From: a virus
Length of the DNA: 21,602 nt
Direction: 5' to 3' (one strand)
IMG/VR virus record: IMGVR_UViG_3300006165_000051
Location: 1 to 21,602 of that record
Within the stretch, counting starts at the first letter, position 1. Each line of letters opens with the position of its first letter. Both the position numbers and the translations under genes were made by a program. The notes beneath the pieces were generated by a model that saw nothing but the letters and a program-made list of their open reading frames with translations, had not been told where the DNA came from and did no database searches. This document shows positions 16,048 to 21,602 of this stretch, in pieces.

Positions 16048-19000
16048 ATGTCAAAGATTTCAGAATTAGGTCCAATTAAAGGTGCCAATACTCGCTCTGA
16101 AGACCTTTTTGTTATCGTTAACCTTATCCAAGGCGATGACGGTACTAAAAACATAACTAGAAAAGAACTTGTTGCTGCGATTCAGTACGAAATCTTTGAT
16201 AGTATTACAATCACTGGTGGATCAGTTTCTGGTGTTAGAATCTTCAATTCAGCTATTGAAGATAACATTATGGACCGTAACATTTTCAACAACGGTACTA
16301 TAGACGACTCACAGATTGTATCAAGTGATATTTCTGGTGGTACAATGACTACCACAGAAGTATCAAACGTTGCAATCCTTACATCTGATTTTTCTGACGG
16401 TACTGGTAACAACAACATATTCACAAACACAATTGTTGATCAAAGCGAGTTAAATAACTCAACTGGTAATAATAACATCTTTACCAACTCAACAATTGAT
16501 GATTCGTTTTATAATAACGTTACCATCGAAGGTGGTACAGCAAACAACCTAATTCTTACAAACATCGTAATTGATGAGCTTGTTCTCGAAGATGCTTTAA
16601 TCTCGAATAGTGCTATCGTTACAACAACGTTTGCTAATGGTTCAATTACAGATTCTGTTATCTCAGGTAACACATTCCTGTTCGATACATTCATATCTAA
16701 TTCAGAGATCACTAACACTGATCTAGATGATGTTGATATTACTAATTCAAGATTCTCAAATGGTCAAATTTGGGATACACTTATTAGCAATTCAGAAATC
16801 ATCGATACATCAGCTAATAATATTACCATTACGTCTTCTGCTCTTAATGATAGCACTGCAAACAATGTTAATATTACACAGTCTGACTTTTCAAATGGTA
16901 CTGGTTCTGACAACGTATTCACTAATCCCGTATTAGAAAATGCAATCTTAACTGGTGCAATGGATACTGTTGTTGCTACAAATATCTCAATCGGAAGTTC
17001 TACTTCTGATGATCTAGTACAACAAAGATCAACTATTCAAAATTCTGATATCTCAGAATCAGTTGTTGCTAATTCAACTATTAATCAGTCAGAACTTGTT
17101 GACTTTGATATGAATTTAACACAACAATTTGAGCCGATGCTTGACGAAGATAGTTATTTTGCTCTGAAGAACGTCAAGACTGGCGATACAGAGAAAATGA
17201 CTTACCGTCAGTTGTACGATGAGTTTTCTAGAAAGACAGAAAAATCTCTTAAAGTTCACGTTGCAACAGATGGCGATGATAGTTATCAAGGTAGTATTCT
17301 ACAGCCAGTGCGCACTTTAAAGCGTGCTGAAGAACTTGCATTACAAAAAGCTGGTGGATTGTTTGATCGTAACGACATTAATAACGCGGTACACATCTCA
17401 GTAGGTCCTGGTACTTACTATGTTGATGAACCAATCATGTTACCTGATGATTGTTCAATGACTTCAACAGCAGGTCAGTATGCAACAGTTATTCAGAAGA
17501 AAAAGGGATGGGAAAAGACTAACGGTATTCTAGTTGGATCTGGTAACTACGTTCAAGGTTTCGGTTATATGAACTTTGAAGTAGATAACTTTGACCAACC
17601 AGAAGGTGGTTTTGCTATTGCATACCGTCCAGGTGCTTTGTTAAGACGTTCTCCATATATTCGAGATAGCTCACAGCTTTCAAACTTTAACCGTTTGGAT
17701 GTTGAACCACCTTTGAATCCATTCAACTCTAAAGGTACAATCCTCGACTTAGGTCAAGAATTCTACATGTCAGCTGGACACAGTGTTCAAGCGCAATTTG
17801 AAGTTGATGACGAAGTAACATTCTCGTCTGGTGCTACAGGTTATGTTTCTTACATTGCTGATATTGATTCAGCTCGTCAAATTTACGTTAGAAACCTTAA
17901 GGGTAACGTAGAAATTGGTGACATCCTTTATGCTCAACGTGGCGGTACAGGTACAATTGAATCAATCGGTATTGATGATTTCCCTAACAGACTAGTTGGT
18001 CGTGGCGGTGGTTGTCTATTAGCTGACAGAGCAGTACTAGATACTGACTCGCTATTTACATACGTATTATGTTTTGGTTTTACACCGCGTACTCAAAACG
18101 GCACAGGCTACGTTGCCAAAAACGGTGCTGGTGTTAACGGTATCGGTTCCTTGTCAATCTTTACACGCCAAGCTTTCTTTGCACTAGATGGCGGTCAGAT
18201 GACCCTGAACAACTCCGGTTCACAGTTTGGTGACATCTCAATGCGAGCTCGCGGTAGCACAGTTATTATTAGACCGGCTAACGCAAACAAAGTTGAATTA
18301 ATTGGTGACACAGCTTTTGCAGATTCTCTTGAAGAAAACAAGCAAGCAATCGTAGATAATGTGGTTGATTACTTAACTGCTAACACAACAACCGGGTTTG
18401 ATGGTTCGCCAGGACTTGGTTATCAAGGTTATAATGCAGACAAGTGCTTTAGAGATTCAGGATTAATTGTTGATAGTGCATCTTACGATGTTGCTACAGA
18501 CAGTAACTATTGGGGACGTTTAAACGGTATCACATATCGTTCGCCTATCTCATACATCGTTGTTAACGATCAAATGACTGAAACTGTTGGTTCTATTGAG
18601 CATATCAAAGGTGAAATCAATCACATCTTTGCTCAAGAACAAAATGCTGAAGTGCTATCACGCTTAAACACATCTTTAGATGAATCATTAAATATTCTTC
18701 AAAATGGTGTAGAAGCTGCTAATGCTATTACGTTCGCTGATACTGGTGATCAAGATGCTGTTGCATCCCGTGAAGTATTACAAGATAACAGAGCATTCGT
18801 TATTGATCAGTTCGTAGATTGGATTGATAATAACTCTGAATTCTATGCTTACGACAGTGCTAAGTGTGAACGTGATATCCAAGAATATATCTTGCCAGCA
18901 ACCAAGTTTGATATGTTGCTAGATACTAACTATAACGCTACAACTACTGGTTTAGCTTATTATGTTAATACTGCAAGAACAACTCTTGAAAATCAAAGAA

Positions 19001-21602
19001 ATGAAACAGTAGCTTCGTTCGAAAGATTACGCAAAACTACTGATAACATTATACAAGTTGAAAGCCCAGAAGGTGCAGTTGAAGCTTACTCATCATTCAA
19101 TACAATTATCAATGCTTTGAATAACACAGGTGCAAAATATACACCAACCAAAACAACTTACGATCCAGTAACTGGTCGCATGGTTATAACAATTGGTACT
19201 CACGACTTAACAGTTGGTAGATATGTAAATCTTGCAAAAGAAAGCTTCACATTCACATGCTCAAGCGATAACTTCAAGACTGAGATCAGTCACCCAAGAG
19301 CGTCTGAAAAAGCTTATCTAGCTGCGTTGCCAATCATTGAAACATCAGCAAACACAATTACTGTTAACCCAGGATTAACTGCTGCTAACTACGAACACAG
19401 ATTTGTATCTGCTAAAGCTGATGCGGTATCAGTAATTGGCGAACAGATTACATTCTCTGATAACGTTGCAATCTCAGCTGATAAGAGAAATGCACGTAAG
19501 CAACTACAAGCTAACAGAGAGTTTATACAAGATCACATGATGGACTGGGTAGATCAAGAATTCTACTTCTACGACAGCAAGAAATGTCATAGAGATACTG
19601 AAGAATATATCTTGCCTGCAGTTCAAAGAGATATGATCCTTGGAACAAACTACAACTCAATCCAAACTGGTGCGGCATATCGTACTAAGTCTGGTGAGGT
19701 AAGCGTTACTGATCAGTTAACCCAAACAGTTGGTTCAGTTAATTATCTGAAATCAGAAACTGCAGCACTAATTACTAATACGATTGCAGAAGATAGAGCT
19801 AACCAAGCTTTTGATGAAATGACTAGATTGCTTAATAATAACGGCAAAAAGTATACTCCTTCAAATGCTGTATATGCTCCGGCTTCAGGTACAACAGTAC
19901 TTACAATTGGTTCACATGACTTTAACATCGGTGATAACGTTTACATTGAGCCTAACAGCTTAACGTTTACTTGTGCACTTGATAGCAACGTTACAGAACA
20001 CACATATCCAACAACACAGTTCATTAACTATACTCCAACTGCTGCTACATACGTTCCAGAAACCGGAGAGTTTAGTGTAACTATTGGTACAAATGCTCTT
20101 AAAGCTGGTGATCTTGTAGAATTCAAGCCAAGCAGCTTAGTGTTTACATGTACTTTGGATGGTAACGTAACAAATCATCCTGCTCCTGAATCACATCACC
20201 CTTTCTACAAGAAGCAAATCGTAATTGATAGTGTTGATGGTACAACCATTAATATGAACGTCGGTTCAGTTGTAGATGGTGGCGGAGTTCATACCTTTGT
20301 ATCAGCATCAACTGACGCTGTTCAAGCAGAGAAAAGACATCCTGCTTATAAGAAACCAGTTACAATTTCTGATAGAGATGCAACAACGATCACAATCAAT
20401 GTCGGTGAGTCAACTGATACATCAGTACATACATTTGTATCTGCAACTGCTAACGCGATTCGTGAAGCTGATATGTGGGAAGGTAAGTTTACTCCACAAA
20501 CTGCATCATACAATCCAGTATCTGGTGACATGGAAATCACAATCGGAAATCACGATTTACCAGTTGGTAAGTGGATTGAAATTGCTCCAGAGTCAATGAT
20601 CTTTAGTTGCGATGTTGGCGGTGTAACAGGTACCGATGCTGCTCCATTATACGACCATCCTGCTTATAAAGAGCCAGTTAGAGTAAAATCAGTAACTGCT
20701 GATACAATTACTGTAAACGTTGGCAATGCAAACGGTCATGCTAATAACCACACATTCGTAAGTGCTGAAATTGATTGTATCAATGCTAACGCGCTTTACT
20801 TTACAGATGCTGCTAAGGTTCAGAAAGCGTTCACACCAACTGATGCAACATACAATCCAGTAAGTGGAGAGTTTGTTATAACTATAGCTGGTCACGATCT
20901 TACTACAGCAGATCATGTTGAATTACAGCCACAAAGCTTTGAATTTAGTTGTGATCCTGGAACCGGTGTTGCTACTGACTTGTCACCACGTATTGGAGAC
21001 TATGCTTACAAGTTACCATTAGAAATTAGTGCAGTAACAACAGACACACTTACAGTAAACGTTGGTAACGCTGGAACATACACCGGTGCTCATACTTTTG
21101 TAAGTGCTGATGAAGGTGCTGTAGTTAAGGTTAGTTCTACAACGCAAGGCGTATATGCTAGCAGAATTCTTCAGAAGAACAAAGCATATCTTCAGGCAGA
21201 AGTTACAGCTTGGTTAGAAGATAATTACTTCACATACGATAAAGCTAAATGTGAGCGTGACACAGGATTTATTCTTGATGCAGTCGCAAGAGATGTATTA
21301 ACAGACTCTACTGTTAACTCATATTACACAGGTAAAGGTTATCGCATTGGTACAGTTGGTGCTGACGCAGTTATTAACGAACAGTTAACACAAACTGTTG
21401 GTGCAATTACTTGGCTAAAAGGTAAAATCGCATCTGAAGTATTAACTGATTCTACTGCAATTGCTCGCTCAAACGCGGCCTTTGATAATATCATCGACAT
21501 TATGCAAAATGATGTAACAAACGTAGATGATCCAATTTACGGAGACGTTGCACTTTCAAACGAACATCGTCAAGCTCGTGGTGCATTACTTACCAACAAG
21601 AC
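16048..21602 (+). CDS. Giant modular repeat virion protein (fibre/tailspike-like), 3' end outside window
   Basis: Reading from ATG 16048, the frame has no stop through 1851 codons to the window end. Residues 1-55 (MSKISELGPIKGANTRSEDL) look like a short virion-attachment segment. Residues about 65-360 show a hydrophobic residue every fifth position, like a pentapeptide-repeat beta-helix. Residues about 400-755 resemble the pectin-lyase-like domain of phage spikes: KVHVATDGDDSYQGSILQPV, then VHISVGPGTYYV, then beta-helix strands with VGRGGGCLLADRA and the SIFTRQAFFALDGG block. From about residue 760, helical modules with K-C-x-R-D alternate with about 98-residue beta modules. No catalytic motif is evident. 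It has its own promoters, and codon and base use match its neighbours. It probably forms a long virion appendage. Related repeats occur in marine phage structural proteins, but the function is unproven. Confidence 0.85.
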   Translation, partial: MSKISELGPIKGANTRSEDLFVIVNLIQGDDGTKNITRKELVAAIQYEIFDSITITGGSVSGVRIFNSAIEDNIMDRNIFNNGTIDDSQIVSSDISGGTMTTTEVSNVAILTSDFSDGTGNNNIFTNTIVDQSELNNSTGNNNIFTNSTIDDSFYNNVTIEGGTANNLILTNIVIDELVLEDALISNSAIVTTTFANGSITDSVISGNTFLFDTFISNSEITNTDLDDVDITNSRFSNGQIWDTLISNSEIIDTSANNITITSSALNDSTANNVNITQSDFSNGTGSDNVFTNPVLENAILTGAMDTVVATNISIGSSTSDDLVQQRSTIQNSDISESVVANSTINQSELVDFDMNLTQQFEPMLDEDSYFALKNVKTGDTEKMTYRQLYDEFSRKTEKSLKVHVATDGDDSYQGSILQPVRTLKRAEELALQKAGGLFDRNDINNAVHISVGPGTYYVDEPIMLPDDCSMTSTAGQYATVIQKKKGWEKTNGILVGSGNYVQGFGYMNFEVDNFDQPEGGFAIAYRPGALLRRSPYIRDSSQLSNFNRLDVEPPLNPFNSKGTILDLGQEFYMSAGHSVQAQFEVDDEVTFSSGATGYVSYIADIDSARQIYVRNLKGNVEIGDILYAQRGGTGTIESIGIDDFPNRLVGRGGGCLLADRAVLDTDSLFTYVLCFGFTPRTQNGTGYVAKNGAGVNGIGSLSIFTRQAFFALDGGQMTLNNSGSQFGDISMRARGSTVIIRPANANKVELIGDTAFADSLEENKQAIVDNVVDYLTANTTTGFDGSPGLGYQGYNADKCFRDSGLIVDSASYDVATDSNYWGRLNGITYRSPISYIVVNDQMTETVGSIEHIKGEINHIFAQEQNAEVLSRLNTSLDESLNILQNGVEAANAITFADTGDQDAVASREVLQDNRAFVIDQFVDWIDNNSEFYAYDSAKCERDIQEYILPATKFDMLLDTNYNATTTGLAYYVNTARTTLENQRNETVASFERLRKTTDNIIQVESPEGAVEAYSSFNTIINALNNTGAKYTPTKTTYDPVTGRMVITIGTHDLTVGRYVNLAKESFTFTCSSDNFKTEISHPRASEKAYLAALPIIETSANTITVNPGLTAANYEHRFVSAKADAVSVIGEQITFSDNVAISADKRNARKQLQANREFIQDHMMDWVDQEFYFYDSKKCHRDTEEYILPAVQRDMILGTNYNSIQTGAAYRTKSGEVSVTDQLTQTVGSVNYLKSETAALITNTIAEDRANQAFDEMTRLLNNNGKKYTPSNAVYAPASGTTVLTIGSHDFNIGDNVYIEPNSLTFTCALDSNVTEHTYPTTQFINYTPTAATYVPETGEFSVTIGTNALKAGDLVEFKPSSLVFTCTLDGNVTNHPAPESHHPFYKKQIVIDSVDGTTINMNVGSVVDGGGVHTFVSASTDAVQAEKRHPAYKKPVTISDRDATTITINVGESTDTSVHTFVSATANAIREADMWEGKFTPQTASYNPVSGDMEITIGNHDLPVGKWIEIAPESMIFSCDVGGVTGTDAAPLYDHPAYKEPVRVKSVTADTITVNVGNANGHANNHTFVSAEIDCINANALYFTDAAKVQKAFTPTDATYNPVSGEFVITIAGHDLTTADHVELQPQSFEFSCDPGTGVATDLSPRIGDYAYKLPLEISAVTTDTLTVNVGNAGTYTGAHTFVSADEGAVVKVSSTTQGVYASRILQKNKAYLQAEVTAWLEDNYFTYDKAKCERDTGFILDAVARDVLTDSTVNSYYTGKGYRIGTVGADAVINEQLTQTVGAITWLKGKIASEVLTDSTAIARSNAAFDNIIDIMQNDVTNVDDPIYGDVALSNEHRQARGALLTNK
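16240..17115 (+). repeat. Pentapeptide-repeat-like coding region in the giant protein
   Basis: Translated residues 65-119 have I, I, M, F, I, I, I, M, V, I, F at exact five-residue steps. Residues 216-255 have I, I, L, I, F, I, I, I, and residues 330-355 have I, I, V, I, L, M. The usual unit is hydrophobic-x-[ND]-[STG]-x. Registers are broken by TGNNNIFTN-type inserts at about 16396, 16459 and 16894. This pattern predicts a square beta-helix rather than the larger helix of the next domain. Confidence 0.7.
18331..21602 (+). repeat. Helical repeat modules (H1-H4) with conserved K-C-x-R-D
   Basis: Four copies of a helical module begin near 18337 (H1), 18778 (H2), 19504 (H3) and 21169 (H4). Copies share an L-Q-x-N-[RK]-[AE]-[FY] start (H2-H4), an aromatic-D-x-x-K-C-x-R-D motif (KCFRD, KCERD, KCHRD, KCERD), a following helix with [IL]-[LV]-x-A and R-D, and, in three copies, an ending like QLTQTVGSVNYLK. 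H2 and H3 are also close at DNA level around EYILPA. A fifth copy may begin at the window end (RQARGALLTNK). Confidence 0.75.
19138..21123 (+). repeat. Beta-rich repeat modules (B1-B5) of about 98 codons
   Basis: The consensus first half is [YF]-T-P-x-x-A-x-Y-x-P-x-[ST]-G-x-x-x-[IV]-T-I-G, ending in F-[TS]-C. The second half is T-I-x-V-N-V-G followed by H-T-F-V-S-A. Full copies are B1 19138-19428, B3 20029-20322, B4 20488-20781 and B5 20830-21123 (97-98 codons each). Half copies are B2 19852-20028 (first half only) and B3' 20338-20460 (second half only), placed on either side of B3. H3 separates B1 from B2. Confidence 0.8.

Noticed and set aside
20276-20599. Plus-strand 107-codon frame inside the repeat region
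   Set aside because: It lies out of frame with the giant protein and is rich in Leu, Gln and Ser from shifted repeat codons. The repeats are clearly conserved in the main frame.
19138-21123. CRISPR-like or DNA direct-repeat array
   Set aside because: The periodicity is at protein level with diverged codons and 98-codon units; there are no short identical repeats with unique spacers.

Overview
This window looks like part of the late structural (baseplate and tail-fibre) region of a T4-like myovirus, most probably a marine one. The evidence is a run of tightly packed same-strand genes with recognisable baseplate wedge homologues in T4 order (gp6, gp7, gp8). These are accompanied by protein families that I know mainly from cyanophages and other marine T4-like phages: an NDGTGDP-type tail protein, a subtilisin-like protease, a DUF4815 protein, an S74 fibre and large repeat-built virion proteins. 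The DNA is AT-rich, and T4-type late promoters (TATAAATA or NATAAATA) sit in the wider gaps. The host cannot be determined from the sequence. No tRNA, CRISPR array, insertion sequence or cellular gene is visible.

Layout. Positions 2-988 hold the C-terminal half of the gp6 baseplate wedge protein, cut by the window edge. Positions 989-3301 hold a gp7-like wedge protein. After a short gap with a candidate late promoter come a small modular tail protein (3339-4187) and a subtilisin-family serine protease with a complete catalytic triad (4191-5837). A consensus late promoter precedes gp8 (5877-7535). It is followed by a very long DUF4815 structural protein (7549-12939), a 64-residue coiled-coil protein translationally coupled to it (12936-13130), a tail fibre with an S74 self-cleaving chaperone domain (13131-14315), a glycine-rich adhesin-like protein (14317-15240) and an unrecognised 204-residue protein (15251-15865).

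A 182-base gap (15866-16047) contains three late-promoter-like boxes. It leads into a giant open frame that starts at 16048 and is still open at the window end (at least 1851 codons). It encodes a modular virion protein with four parts: an N-terminal pentapeptide-repeat-like beta-helix, a pectin-lyase-like domain, then alternating helical (H) and beta-rich (B) repeat modules. The B repeats include what looks like one module nested inside another.

Working picture. Genes 6, 7 and 8 build the baseplate wedge. The 282-residue protein, the DUF4815 protein and the fibre and adhesin genes probably decorate the baseplate periphery and carry host recognition. The protease may mature or accompany the virion. 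The giant repeat protein is the most likely long fibre or whisker-like appendage and is the most unusual object here. These functional links are inference from family membership and gene order.
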